Counted from the stretch's first letter, positions 21,001-34,400 are shown. The stretch: DNA of 64,000 nt from Lepraria neglecta (GCA_033220425.1 CM065652.1:1550001-1614000); one strand, 5' to 3'. Notes: generated from the sequence alone by a model not told the origin. Made by a program: numbers and translations.

Positions 21001-23617
21001 GAGCAAGGGTCCTTGGGTCTCGGGCTCTGGTGGGATCAATGTTCGAAGCCGATTCATCTTCCAGCCTTGCACGCTCTTCGTTCGAGCGCTGTCGGGCATC
21101 GTCGACCAACTTCTGAAACTTCGTAGCCAGCGACTCTGCCTCTGCGGATGTTTTGACGAAGTTGATACCCTTGAATGTCTTTGCCAAGTACTTGAGCCTG
21201 ACCAGCGGTCGTTTGAGAAGGAACGCAACGTCAACCCTTTCGCCATCTCCGTTGACAACGTCTCCATTTTCATTTCTCGGCAATCCTTGATCAAGTACTT
21301 CGGTGTTCGAACCTGATGAGCCGGACATAGAAGAACTGTTCTCGGTAGCAGGAGCAAGGTTGACAACCACATCATGAAAACCCATGCGCCATGCTCCGAG
21401 GTACTCGGCATAGACTCTTTGCGCGCCGTGTGCCCATGTCAGTAGAGCAGCGGGATCCTCTTGCGGGATGCGCCTATGCAATGTTTTCAATCGCTCAAGG
21501 GCGATGCCCATATCTATGATTGGCTTCGTGAAATTTGGATCATGATGGTCCTGGGCTGAGGGACGAAAAAGGCCTGCTGCTACCGCAGAGTCTGACTTGG
21601 ACAAAACGCATGTCAATAGCACCGGAATGACTCCATCAACCAAAGTACGCAGTTCGCGCATGTACTTGCTCTCGTCGGTGGCTAGCTCTTGCATCAGGTC
21701 TGGAATCGTAGCTGTAGCAAGTCTGCTTCGGTTAGTGCGGATACTTCGAGCTGATACGATGCTCTTGTTTCCAGCCCTAGGTAATGACAAGACAGATATA
21801 AGATCGGCATGCTTGGTGAGCCGACTGTTGTTTCGCTTCAGAGAATTGGGATCAAAGGGATGCCGCGCCTCATCAGCAGCTTCATCTTCCTCGAGAGTAG
21901 ACTGATGGATTGTTCGTTCTGGAATCTCGGACACAGAAGGCGGTACGGCACCTTGTCTAGTATTGAAAGTCTCAACAGAAGCAATTGTAGAAAGTCGATG
22001 CTTGCCTGTCGAAGGAAACGGACGTTTGAGATTCATCCCAGGAGGCTTGAGAGGGTTACTGGGATCCGGTCCTTCCACGGACGATTCTGTGTGATTTGAT
22101 GATAGAGCTGAGGTAGCATCGTCTTCTTCATTCGACTCTTTAATAGTGTGTGATTTCCATCGGTCGCGGACCGGGGAAGACACACTCTTTCTTGCAGCTC
22201 TTCTTTTGAGCGAAGACGGCGGGGTTTTTGGCGCATCCTGAACAAGGTCGACGAATTTAGATGCAGAGGTAGTACCTTTGCCTGAGCCTGATAAAGCAGA
22301 GTCCGAGTCAAAGTCGGCTGGAAAAGGGTTGTCTTCGTAGATGGCAGAACTTGGTATCCTCTTCTTTCTCCTACTTTCCGTAACAGCTCGTCTTGTACCT
22401 TCCTTTGTGTCCACAGCCTCCCAGATCCTATTGGGATCCTCAGCGGGTTCTTCTTGCGGCGTGACTTTTCTTTTCTCGCGCGATGGTCTTAAAGACGCAA
22501 CAAATTCCACGGAAGGCTCCTCTGCGTCAAGAAAAGGATCTGGGGTTTCGTTCAACCAGGCTTCAATGCTTGGGACTCTCGGTGCAGGAATCGGTTCTTG
22601 AACCTGCTTTGCAAATGACTTCCTTGATTCTCCGAAAATATGGCTTAGGAGATTGCCCTTATGCGACCTCGTGCTTGCTCTCCCTTCCGAAAAAGCACCT
22701 CTGGTAGAAGGCGAGTCATCGGGATCTAGCGAGTTTTGGTTGCTACTTCGCCGTCTCCTAGAATCCTTAGTTTCGGATGAGCTAACTCGCAATGTTCGTT
22801 CAGGCGTTGGGTGCTTTCTTTTCTTGGCAAATGTAGGCGGACTTGCTTCTGGTGCTTCTAAATCGCTTGCGCTCCCTCTTTCCCTCACCGAGTAGTCACT
22901 TTGCCGTCGCCGAGGGTGGCCAGCGTGTCTTCGTGATCCAGGCGGAGTGACATAGACACGAATTCCATCATCACCACCAACACTTTCTTGCCTAGAAGCC
23001 CTTCTTTCATTGTCGCCACCAACGCTATCTCTCTTTATACTCGTCCTCTCATCATCCAATTTCCGCCTGTCGTCCGTCTCTGACTCTGGGGATGGCTTGC
23101 GTCTCCGTCTCTCGTCCGCCTCAGACTCTGGAATTGGCTTGACTCGGATACCGTCATCTGACAGGGTCCATGATGGAGTGTTGTCATTCGTAGCTCTCAA
23201 TGATGTTGTACTCTTCGGAGGACTTCTCTTCTTCCGCCAATGCTGATCGCTCACAACACGCTTTGCCGGCGCGCTTCTGCTTCTATTGCGGTCTCTCGTC
23301 TCTTCTCCACCTTTGTTCGCACTCCTACCACTCCTAATAGGCGTACTTGCATCACGCTTTGCTTTCTCGCTCCTTGATGGTGTCCTCGGAGTGGAGTCTC
23401 GTTTTGGCGTCTTGCTCTTAGGCGTAGGAGTTTCTAGCTGGGGTTCCTCTTCTGCTCCGAAATCCTCTGCAGTGACCACACCTCCGCCTTGCGCTTGCCA
23501 TTGTCGGACTCGGTCTCTTACCGAATGTGTATCATGGACGCCAAGGGGTTTTCCGACATCGATGGGCTTGGTTTTTGAGGACCACGAGAAGCGGCTTGGG
23601 GATGAAGGGAGGGACAT
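18044..23617 (-). CDS. large serine-rich protein with RhoGEF (DH)-like and PH-like regions
   Basis: Two exons (23617-18155 and 18103-18044) with a 51-bp intron give 1,840 residues. The last exon adds only 19 residues. The first 630 residues are low-complexity, Ser/Arg/Pro-rich and probably disordered. About 635-860 is helical and DH-like (PDLMQELATDESKYMRELRT). About 870-995 is a PH-like beta-rich segment (LTGVIIDRTRRVRARDHFNL to FEWVQMLGL). A second disordered stretch is followed by another PH-like region at about 1430-1575 and a final beta-rich domain from about 1700. The design suggests a cortical scaffold or guanine-nucleotide exchange factor for a Rho/Cdc42-type GTPase in hyphal polarity, similar in outline to Bud3-class proteins. 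That function is inference; catalytic activity is unproven. Confidence 0.8.
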
Positions 23618-24395
23618 TTGGCGCTATGAGAGGGTCAATTGGACTCTATGAAATGTTTGCGGGGCTCGCTGAGGAGGTTGGAGGGCATCTGCATCGCAAG
23701 AAGGGCATTCTCAACGTTGGGCGCGCAATGTTTACGAACCGTTTGCAAGCTTCATCGGCAATTCTGGTCAGGATGAAGTTGATTTTTGAGACGTGAAATC
23801 ATCTTTAATGGCGAAGCGAAGCTGCACTGGAGCTCGAGGCGTCGTGTTACGAGACACTGGTGTTTTGAATCACAGAATCTCGGGTCCACTTCGAATTCGA
23901 GATCTCGAAATCCGGGAGGCGCCACAAAGTTCCAAGTTGCATAGCAACAGCCGTGCCAAGAAACGTAAAGCTTCCGCCGCAATCCCGCTTACGTAAGCAT
24001 GTTAGCGTTTGGAAACAGTGTCAACTTCCAATATCACGACTCGAATTTTGATCTGAAGCTTGAATTTCTTGCAGGATCCGAGCGGAGATGTCCAAGCTCA
24101 AGGTGCAGAAGCTAGCCCAAAGCTCGTATTATTTGCAGAAGCTGAGTGGGTATTACCACCACTCAGGCTCGCCATCCCTTCAAAGGCTTGCGTTTTCCAG
24201 ACGACCGGAGCAAAGAGCTTCAATTTCATAGCCCAGAAGTCGTCCGGTCGTCACGCGACGCTCAACAATGTAAATTGCAAAACTCAATTAGGCTTAGTGT
24301 AATGAAATTTCATAACAAACGGGAACTACGACGGATATATACATTGTCAAGGAACGAGACCTATTGGGAATAGATGCACTTCTCGTGGCCGTTAT
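23618..24395. other. intergenic
   Basis: This is the promoter side of the 1,840-residue gene and the 3' side of the SDR relic. Short frames only; no repeat or RNA gene recognised. Confidence 0.45.
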
Positions 24396-25210
24396 CTATC
24401 TATAGTTTCTGCTATCTGTGCCTTCAATAGGCCAGCCCCTGTAGCTAGGGACACGTTCCCCCCTCCCTTTCCGCTTGCTGTCGCAAAGCCGCTTCTCAAT
24501 TTCAAGGAGTGCATTCGCCGTGTCAACAAAAGTCTGCTTCTTTGTTCGCCACATAATGCCCAACGCCTCGTCAGTGGCCACCATATCCATCTTCGGAACC
24601 GATGGTATCTCATCGCTATCCTTTCCCAACCAGTCCTTCGTTATTGGCATTCTTTTCACCGCGTCAGCGATATCTCGAAACTTCAACGGATCTCCCATAA
24701 TGAATCTCGGATTGGTAATAGTAGGCGTGGTGAGGGTTTTGATACGTGTAGCAGCGAGATCGTGAGCATTAATCTAGCGGTAACAGACCTTCAGTATTCC
24801 CTCAATCCTCATCGTTACTTATCAAGGATACTCGCATATGCGGGAAACGTGGTACCTGAGACGACTTTGTTGGCTCCATCGAATCGCGAGTAGAGCTTCG
24901 CCTTGCTGAAATTCAGCTTCTTCAAGTCCCTCACCTGTTGAAGCGGTGGCTCGAATATGAGCGCCGGCAGGAAATTCGTGACTGTGTAAGACGGCTTTTC
25001 CTCCTCGACGAACTTCCAGATGGCTTTCACTGCGAGGTTCTTGCCGACGCAGTAGGAGATCTGTCCTTCTCTTAGCAAAAGCTTCCTCAACATTCAAGGG
25101 TTTCTAAAGTAAAACACTTACGTATGGATAGTCCGGTCTAACTGAGGAACTTGAAGTACGCGAGCTGATAAAGGAAGAAGAGCAGTAACCCGCAGCCAAA
25201 GAATGCAAGG
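24396..25210 (-). pseudogene. NAD(P)-dependent epimerase/reductase (extended SDR, Gre2-like), 5'-truncated and broken
   Basis: The readable part begins near 25200 in one frame (PDYPYV...), meets a TAG at 25104-25106 where relatives have Trp-Asn-Pro, continues as NVEEA, then shifts frame. It then gives the catalytic YxxxK (YCVGK) followed by NFLPALIFEP. Next comes an apparent 62-bp GC-AG intron (24774-24835) and INAHDLAATRIKTL. The 126-codon last exon ends at 24396. The Rossmann GxxGxxG region is missing upstream. Extended SDRs of this type reduce ketones or aldehydes; this copy should not be functional. Family identity is well supported by the YxxxK and the downstream segment. Confidence 0.65.
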
Positions 25211-26156
25211 AATATCCCCATACAGATCTTTGGGTGGGATCTTTTGCAGATTTTCAAAGAATTGAAGGTGGAATAAGGTGAGCTCAATTTTGGGTAAGTC
25301 AATTTTTGGAGGGGCAGAGATTGAACTCCCATCGTTGGGTATAAGTGCCTGCGAAGTCATGTGCATTTGAGTATCGTATACGAGCGCGTAGATATATTCT
25401 TCTGAAATAGGTGCAGAGAAAAGCGTGACGGTAGCCATGGTTTGTAGGTTTGTCTTCGAGGTTGAAGGGCGTTCCTTCTCTTTTGAAAAATGGAATCAGC
25501 TCCAAGAAACTTGTGAATGTTCGCGCTAAATCTCCGCCCCACGAGCCACAAAACGGTCTAGAGCTTGAATGCCATCTTTTCGTGTGGGCGCGAGAATTGC
25601 GAAGCGGAAATCGCATCTTGAGCGTCACCATCTCCTCGTCAATCCACTGTTTGTTTGATCAACAGCCACTCTCAACTTCATCAAACCCTCCCTCTCGAGC
25701 CTCTTCCTCAAGTTGAGGTAATCTCTGCCTCAATCCCTGAAGCTGAAACGCCACATTTTCAAGATCGACAGCGGAAGATTATGTTGGCGTTGCCATTGAG
25801 CGAATCAGGAAACCCAGGCAGAAGATGTCATCACCTCGCACACCACACTCTCAACCACTCGGGGCAAACCTGGCACTCCTGGTCTCGGCCTGCTCCACCG
25901 CTATGGCGCCGAACACGTTCCATCGAGATCATCATTTCCTGACCGGAGAAAGAAGCCTTCATGCCATCCTGCCAACGTCCCGGCCTGGACTAAAAGATCA
26001 TCCAGCTCTGGAATTTCCCACGCCTGACGTACTTTTGCCAAGACAAAGCGTTTGATCTGCTGGAATCTCTCCCTGTCAACATTCATTCCATCTCGGCACC
26101 AGTCTTGGAGTTTTTAACTTACTCATTCAAAGCTTCCTGCATCTTCAAGAGACATC
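25211..26156. other. intergenic, aquaporin promoter region
   Basis: Several short frames on both strands have no recognisable features. The Rossmann part of the broken SDR was looked for here and not found. CT-rich stretches occur before the aquaporin start. Confidence 0.4.
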
Positions 26157-27183
26157 ATGCAGAACCCTCTTCGTCGCCCCACGGGTAATGCTTCAACGGG
26201 CAATACTAGCACAAGGACCCCAGACGTGGAGCGGAACAAAAATGATGATGGTGGTTACCTGGCCAAAGACGTCCGAGGTCACTTGGTTGCCATGTCTGGC
26301 GAGTTCGTTGGAACAGTCATGTTCCTATTCTTCGCTTTTGGTACGTCTAGTGGACGCACCACTTATGCCCTTTAGAAGCCTAATTGAGTAAACAGCTGCA
26401 ACCCAGGTTGCAAACACCCTTCCTGCTCCTACCGGGCCGAACCTGGACCAGCTCATGTTCATCAGCCTTGCTTTCGGTTTCTCCTTGGCAGTAACAGCTT
26501 GGGTCTTCTACAGGATAAGTGGGGGACTCTTCAATCCAGCCGTACGCTACGCAGCCTCCTGTTGATGTGAACAAAGACTTTCTGACATAAGAGCAGGTTA
26601 CCTTGGGCATGGTCATTACTGGCACACTTCCAGCGCTCCGTGGTCTCCTACTCTTCCCGCCGCAAATGCTTGGTGGCATGGTTGCTGCCGCCCTTGTTTC
26701 GTGCATGTTCCCTGGTCCCTTAGCCGTTGAGACAGGCTTGGCCCCGGGGGTCTCCAGTGCGCAAGGTGTCTTCATCGAAATGTTCCTGACAGCAGAACTT
26801 GTCTTCACCGTCCTGATGTTGGCCGCGGAGAAAACCAAAGCAACTTTCATCGCTCCTGTTGGAATCGGTCTAGCATTGTTCGTTGCAGAGCTTGCAGGTG
26901 TGTGTCTTAATTGTCACCCAACCTATCTGGCACACAAGTACTGATGGTCTTCTCAGGAGTGTTCTTTACAGGAGGCTCTCTCAATCCTACTCGATCATTC
27001 GGCCCCTGCGTTGTGAATCGCAACTTTCAAAGATACCATTGGATATACTGGATTGGCCCTTTCCTGGGTGCTCTGATCTCAGGTGGCTATTACAAGTTCG
27101 TCAAGTACAACAACTACGAAGAGGCCAATCCTGGGCAAGACGACTCTCATCATCCCCAGGACACTGATGGCAAGCATCATTGA
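26157..27183 (+). CDS. aquaporin (MIP family water channel)
   Basis: Four exons (26157-26340, 26396-26541, 26597-26897, 26957-27183) separated by 55, 55 and 59-bp introns give 285 residues with six hydrophobic helices. The first pore motif is the canonical NPA in SGGLFNPAVTLG (about residue 108). The second is NPT in LNPTRSFGP (about residue 220), with the selectivity-filter Arg retained. The short loop E without a long glycerol-facilitator insertion suggests an orthodox water channel of the plasma membrane or vacuole. The N-terminus is a hydrophilic 45-residue tail. Transport of other solutes is possible and cannot be judged from sequence. Confidence 0.93.
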
Positions 27184-27841
27184 ATGGATAGATACTATAC
27201 TGCTCCCCGTTCATACTGTTTTTCTATTTGCCATCTTATCAAGGTATATGGTGGGAATCTGCCATATAAGTCGACTCTACTTTGGTCTGTCATACGGACA
27301 TTTGAGCCAGTACTTGCATCTGACATGCGTTTCTTATCTCTCGGCAGTCAAGATTCGGTTGAAAAGTCAATTAGAAGGATGAGATGGAAAAGCAGGATAT
27401 GATCATCCTTTTAGCGATAAATTAGGACTTAAGGCAAATTTGAGAGAAATCAGGGACACTCTGTTTGCAATTTTCAATATGGGTGGCGAGCTTGTGTAGT
27501 CGTAGGAGCGATTGCATTAAGCATGGTTGGTTACTACTACTGGTCCTCCATACGTGGGCTACGTTTCCCAATAGATTGGAACTACGAGTGTATAATGGCA
27601 TGGAACATACTCAGATGAACGCATCGGTGAGCTGCTGTTGACAGCGCTGTTCAGGCAATTTTTCTCTAGCAGGTACTGGGTTTCGTTGCTCGAGAGGAAT
27701 CAATTGAAGTCATGTGCTCAGGCGTCGCGCTAAAAGTGTAGAATACGGCGCTTACGGTCACTTCACTCTATCACCATTTTCTCCCAGCCCACGCGACGGC
27801 TCTTTCCACAAGGCTCAAGGTCATGAACAGACATTCTGATC
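27184..27841. other. intergenic between aquaporin and RDH54
   Basis: AT-rich, with no open frame of interest. It contains the RDH54 promoter. Confidence 0.5.
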
Positions 27842-30680
27842 ATGATCGGAAAGCCCTTCCGACCACCTCTCTTGAGGAAGGTCGACAAGCCCTCAGCGTC
27901 AAGTGGTCCGGACGTAGATGAGCACCAAGCCAAGAAAAGGCGAATCAGCACTGAGCAGGAGGACTCCGAAAAGCCTCTTGGACCTCAACTGGTCTTCAAG
28001 GTACCCGGAATATCATACCTCCCTCGCAAGCCTCTTTTGCCCGTAAAGAATCCCACGGTAGCAGCGCAAGCTACACAGCTTCTCGATAGTGAGGTTGAAG
28101 GCTACTACAATGTTCTTTGGTACGTACTCGAAGCGGCTCTAGCATTCTACATCTGCTAATTCCACTGCATACAGGCGGAAGTATACCAACAAGAAACACA
28201 AAACATGGGACGGCGATGGGGTCCTACATGTCGGTGGTGGATTTGCCTACCTACAAGATATATCAGGACGTGACATGGGGAGGACAGCCTGCACTTCGCC
28301 CCTCCTTCCTGGCTCTCCGTTATCCGTAGGCGGAAAGGAGGTGGAGGTCGACTCTGTGATATCTAAAGCAGACTTCATGGCTGGTCGACCGTTTATGAAG
28401 ACTAGCAGCGTGAAGCATGACCCGGAGCTCAAACGAATGTCGTTGCCAAAGTCGCAGCCGCAGCCGAGGCCAGAGACCAAGGCAGATCTTCTGCTTAAGA
28501 AAAAGGAGGCAAAGCAGATAACCAATGTGCAAGCTCCAAGAAGCGTAGCCTCCCAAACCCCGTTCAAAGGTCCTTTGTTTGCGAGCACCGTCCTTCCCAA
28601 GAAAGAGACCATAGAGCCAACACCTCGGCACGACCCTACCACACCCGATGCAATCGTCATGAAGCGTCCGAAAATTGTGCCGAAGGGAAAACAAATAGTG
28701 GACGTTGTAGTCGATCCTATCCTCACAAAGCACCTACGAGAACATCAGCGTGAGGGAGTCAAGTTCATGTATGAGTGTGTCATGCGCTTGCGTGATTTCG
28801 ATGGTCAGGGCGCCATTCTGGCTGATGAAATGGGCCTGGGCAAGACTCTACAGACCATTGCTCTTCTATGGACGTTATTGAAGCAAAACCCCTTCACCGA
28901 GGGTTCGGCTGATCCGCCGCCTGTCATTAAGAAAGCTCTCATCGTATGTCCCGTTACTTTAATCAACAATTGGCGCAAGGAGTTCCGGAAATGGCTAGGC
29001 GGTGACCGGATCGGTGTCTATGTTTTCGATGATAACAAGAAACGCATCACTGATTTCACGAAGGGCAAATCTTACAACGTTATGATCATTGGATATGAGA
29101 AACTGAGAACTGTGGCAGACGAGCTCAAGAAGGGACATGGAATCGACATAGTTATTGCTGATGAAGGTCATCGTCTGAAGACTGCTAAGAACAAGAGTGC
29201 ACAGGCCATCAAGTCCTTGAACACCTCGAGAAGAGTGATCCTTTCAGGCACGCCAATTCAGAATGATCTGAGCGAATTCTTCATGATGGTAGACTTTGTC
29301 AATCCGGATCTTTTGGGCTCATTCAAGATGTTTACTAAGGAGTTTGAGGTGCCTATTGTGAAGGGCAGACAACCAGGCGCATTGAGAAAGGACATTGAGA
29401 AAGGCGAAGCGAGAAGTGAAGAGTTGGCCACTCTGACGGGCATGTTCATACTTCGCCGTACTGCCGACATTCTCTCCAAATACTTACCCTCGAAGACGGA
29501 ATACGTCCTTCTATGCCGCCCAACAGTTGCTCAAGCATCGACTTATCAGCACGTCCTCGCGTGTCCTGCGTTCCAAGCGGCCTTTGGCAGCCACGAAGCG
29601 TCTCTTTCGCTTATCACTGTCCTCAAGAAGGTCTGCAACAGCCCTTCCTTGCTCATTAGCAAAACGCTTTCGGATCCTTCGGCGCCTGTGAACTCTACGA
29701 CGGCCTCTCTTCTGGCCAGCATTCCCCCTCAACTTCTTCGTACCAGTGCTGGAAGTACCAAGTTACGGGCTCTCGATCAGCTCTTGCATACGCTAAAGAC
29801 GACGACGGAGGAGAAGGTCGTCCTAGTTTCAAATTACACCACGACCCTCGACCTCCTCCAAACTCTACTCGCCTCTCTCGGCTACCCTTATCTCCGCTTG
29901 GATGGCTCCACTCCCTCGGCGAAGCGTCAAGACCTTGTCGACACCTTCAACCGCTCCCCCTCCTCCAACTGCTTTGCCTTCCTCCTCTCCGCCAAATCAG
30001 GTGGCGTGGGTCTTAATCTGATTGGTGCACCTCGGCTCGTGCTATTCGACGTTGATTGGAACCCAGCCACAGACTTACAAGCCATGGCACGCATACACCG
30101 AGATGGCCAGAAGAGGCCTTGTATTATCTATCGGTTCTTGATGGCGGGAGGTATAGATGAGAAAATCTGGCAGAGACAGGTCACGAAGTTGGGTCTTGCG
30201 AGCAATATCATGGACCAGAAAGGTGGAAAGACCAACAATTTCTCGAAAGAAGAACTCAAGGACCTGTTCAGACTTGATGAAGGACTTTCTTGTCAGACGC
30301 ATGATTTGCTTGGATGTGCGTGTGAGGGAAGAGGATTACCGGACTCGACTGTTGACGATGTTATGCCTATCGAGATACTGGATAGTGGCGATGAGGAAGA
30401 TGAAGACGAAGATCTGCCGGATGTGCCTACGCTTATTCAAGCGAACAAGGTCGATATGGAGGAGCAGGAGCGGAAGATTAGGGAACGTCGCACTTCAACA
30501 ACGAGGAAAGGCGGCAACAAGATTGAATCGCTAATGGCATATTCACATGTTGACACTTCCAGATTTGCAAAGGAGGATGACGAGAACATGGAGGCTATGA
30601 TTCATGATGGGGTTTTGTTGAGTGTACTAAAGGATGAAGGGAATCCGATATCATTTGTTTTTGCTAAAACTTCGGGTTAA
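27842..30680 (+). CDS. rdh54: SNF2-family recombination translocase Rdh54/Tid1
   Basis: Two exons (27842-28119, 28175-30680; 55-bp intron) give 927 residues, the size of yeast Rdh54. The intron sits inside the diagnostic [21 protein letters not shown] segment, which separates Rdh54 from Rad54. Helicase motifs are complete: Walker A DEMGLGKT (about residue 310), DEGH (about 420), SGTPIQND, and C-terminal SAKSGGVGLNL and IHRDGQ (about 732). It translocates on dsDNA, removes Rad51 from duplex DNA and promotes meiotic and mitotic recombination in the nucleus. The C-terminus has an acidic stretch (EEDEDEDLPD) and then a charged tail. The start is the first ATG in frame. Confidence 0.95.
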
Positions 30681-31435
30681 GCATTGCGTGGATGGCGCTT
30701 ATGATTATAGCGGGACGGACAGATGGCATCTGCTCGATTTTGGCATGATGGAGCGAAGCGTACTTGTTGCATTTGGCTTTGGCTGGCATCATAGAAGGGA
30801 TATCTTGGTATCTAGATGGCTATAAGGTTGCTGTTCACGTAGAAACAACGATACTGCTATCGCCAAATTCAAGGCTGCTGCACTGCCCTCAGCAAATGCT
30901 GAATAGATGGGAGATTGACGACTGACGGCTTACTACCTATTTCTCGTAGAAAACGCAGTACGTTTATTTTTTCCTCCAATGAGGGAGTTACTGACAACAC
31001 CTTGAGAGGGCATGAAACCCTTCCTATCCTGGATGATTTGCTCAAGCATGCGAAAAGATCTGTCGATGCGTTTGGAAAAGGAGCTATCAATACCCTGTTT
31101 TCAAGGTCAAAAGCAGAACCTTCGGCGTTTTCTCCAGCAGAGGAGTCACCGGAAATAGTTTCCAGGGGCTGTAACCCCTTGGTACGCCCAATTCTCTGCT
31201 CAAGTAGGTCGACAAAATGCTCAATGAGAGAGGGAAAGAGCCGCCAGTATCACAACTTTTTAAAGGCCTGGAGCGGAATAGTCACTAATTACCAAGCCGG
31301 AAACTACCACTTAAAGGGGAAAAAATACTTGTCATGCCACCTTTTTCGAGAGACACGGAGCAGCATTTGTGCGTCTTCTTAGGCAATCGAATTTCATTTC
31401 GGCTAAGCTATATTCAATGTTGCCTTCGAATTTCG
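30681..31435. other. intergenic between convergent RDH54 and NRDE2
   Basis: It lies between two convergent 3' ends. A 150-codon plus-strand frame (from about 30915) has no ATG at its start and no known motif, so I do not call a gene. Confidence 0.45.
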
Positions 31436-34400
31436 TCATGATTCGTCTTCGAGCCCCACATGCACCCTCAGCCCCTTCTCCTCCATGAGCTCATATATCC
31501 CCCTAAGCTCACTGTCCTCCAGCGCATCCCTCAAATACTCAAATGCCAACAGATACAACTCCTTCACCCAGGGACAAGCCCTCACACCCCTCCAGAACAC
31601 GGCCTTCGCCCTTCGATTCTCCCCTCTCGAGTGTTCAAAAAGGAAAAACAGTTTCCACAATCCTGCGCAATTCGCGCCACTCTCGCTCTCAACTGCGCGC
31701 TCGAAGGTGCTGCGAATAGTAGAGCTGTTACTGCCGAGAGTGAGCCCGCGGTGGAGCTCGGTGTAGATGGCGAAGAAGTGGGATGTGACGCTCTCTTGTT
31801 GTTTGCCTCCGGGGGTGGAAGTGGACGTATTGTTGGATAACACCACGTTATTGACGATAGAGCGGACGCGGTCATCAATGCGAAATCGTGCTTCGTTCCA
31901 TGCGTAGAGGGAGAGGAAGATGGTGTTTTGCGGGAATTGGGCTATACTTTCTGCAAGGAGGGAACGGATGTCGGCTGGCTTAAAGAGGTGGGTGTGGGTT
32001 GTGTGGTGGTAGAGGAGCTGGGCGAAGGATTGGTGGAGGTGTTCGTTGGCTGAGTTGGTGGAGAGGAGGGCGACGTTTGACTTGAATGTTGAGATCGCTG
32101 AGAGGAGGGAGGACCTGAGGTAGCTGAAAAGAAATAGGCATTCCATGGCAAGCGACGCGTGCCTATATTTATTTAGGGAGAGCATATGATCACGAGTAGC
32201 GGTGAGTGCCATTTCTGTTCGGAGCAGCAGAGCAGGCTTCGTACCGTGATCTTCAAGCTGGTTTGTCTTCACTGGAGCAGTTTGAACTTCCTCATTAGCG
32301 AACTCCATCAAGCGCTGGAGAGCATCCTGTGTGTTCCCAGCACTCATCATCTCCCAGATCCAAGTGCGCCACAACATTAAAGATTCTCCTTGCGAAGCCT
32401 CGAGTGTTTTACCCATGTTGATGGAGGTAATTATTACGTTCTCGCCTTTACTCGGATTGCCGAGACGGTATTCAACAAGTGCGTATGCACCGTAGAGACG
32501 GAGGTTTGCTGACTGCTTCTTCAGAAGAGTCCTTGATTTTTTCTTGACAGTGTTGGGAGACAAGTACAATTCCAGTGCTAGGAGGAACTCTGCAAGGCTA
32601 TCCCCACCGACGCCAGAAAGAACAAGTGTCCTGAGTGCTTGGATAACCCAGGACATGTCTAAAGGACCTTGATTTACGGAATATTGCCAGGCATCAAATG
32701 GCGAGAACCAAGATCCTGTGGCGGCAAACAGAAAGCCCGAGGATAGCCGCCAACTTGGCAATGGAAAACCGAACGGATCTTTGCTGAGGGAATTGTCATC
32801 CAAAAGGTCAGCTTGCGTATTGCTAACCTCCGATATAGGCTTTCGCGGCTTGGGTGCTTCAAGTCCCCACAGCTGTGAGGGACCGTTAGGTTGAGACAAG
32901 GCTTCATTGCGCAAGAAACCATTTCCAGTCCAGTTTCTCGAGGGAGCATCATTACTCTCTGTCTGGCAAGGCGGAAGACCACAGAATATTAGAAAAGCAT
33001 CCAGCAAAATCTTCCGACTCGTCTTCGAAGGTGAATCGATTAGGAAAGGTCGAATATCAGAAAACAGAATTACACTGTATGGATCATTCTCTTCTACCTC
33101 GTCGATAGTCCGGGCAGGCTTTCGAGCAAGCAAGCCCTGCCTACGCTCTGATGCAATCCATGATTTCCAGATATCTTGGCCACCTTCCATGACATCTGTC
33201 ACTTCTGTTCTTGGCTGAGGAGGATCAGCTTGCTTCTGACAAAAGCTTGCCCACCCCTTGGAACTCCCCTCACCCAGCCGAGGAACCTCGCTGTCCCAGA
33301 AGGCTTCGAACATCGACATTACAGTCTCATGCAGTGGGTCGCCCTCTTTGTGCTCATGGCCCTGAAGACGAGTTGGCTTGAAAAATTCATATTCCAGCAA
33401 GGCCTGCCACGCTGCAGTCGCAAGCTCTGAGAAACCAGACTCTCTCATAAACGAGGTCATACGGAGTACCACATAAACTTGAATCTCATGAATCTTCTCC
33501 GTTTCTGCAATGGCCTTCCCAGTCATCTGCTGGGCCCGCTCGAGCGTGCTCAAGCAATTCAAGTATACACTCTGGACTTCGTCATATCTGAACGAGGTGA
33601 AGGCGGTTTGCTTGAAATCCAAGAATCTAGTCCACAGTGTCAGGGAGCCAGGGTTGTCCTTGAGTATGCTTTCCCATTGAGATGATAGCCTCTCACCCGG
33701 CCATACTTTGATCGCCTCTTCCGTCATCCCGAGTAGTAGAGTCTCTCGTGCCTCTGCGTTGCTCACTTTATCAAGAGCCTTTTCATAGATTGATAATTTG
33801 ACGTCGGCGTTGCTCCTTTTTTCCGCATTGGTGAGTCCCTTCCTTTTCGACGAATTCATTCCCATGATCTGATCTTGATGATTGATCAGGTCAAGCCAAG
33901 CGTCGCAGTTGGTAGGATCTGCGTCCACTCTCCTGGACAGCTCGATCCTTTTTCTCTGAACCGATTCATCCAAGGTAGAGGACCGGCTTTGCTCGTGCTC
34001 ATCTGAAGACATTTCATCATCATTGTAGATGAGATCTTGATCAGCAGGCTTATTGTTAGATCTAGCGTTTCCTTCAATAGATCTGTAGTGCGTCTCGTCG
34101 TCACCCGAGGACGAAGATACATCCAAGCTTGACCCATCATTGCCTCGTCTTCTCTTGGTCCTTCGATCAGCGCTAAGGGCGACAAAGTCTGCTGTATCAA
34201 TATCTAGCGCTTGGTTTGCTTGGGGCTTAATCCTAAGCTCTTGTAAGACTTCTCGGTGGTTACCCTTCCAAAATGAGCGTCGGTCACTTTTAGTTGGCAA
34301 GTCATGCAGTCTGTTCGATAGGATCAAGCCCTTCTCATTACTGACTGATCTGTCAATTTTATATTCTCGAGGTGAGCCTACAACATTGCCCGCGCCAAAG

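Noticed and set aside
18274-23651. Many open frames on the strand opposite the 1,840-residue gene
   Set aside because: They are short, overlap the long real frame and have arginine/serine-biased shadow composition with no motifs.
31460-31840. Plus-strand frames over the 3' end of NRDE2
   Set aside because: Antisense shadows of conserved NRDE2 coding sequence.
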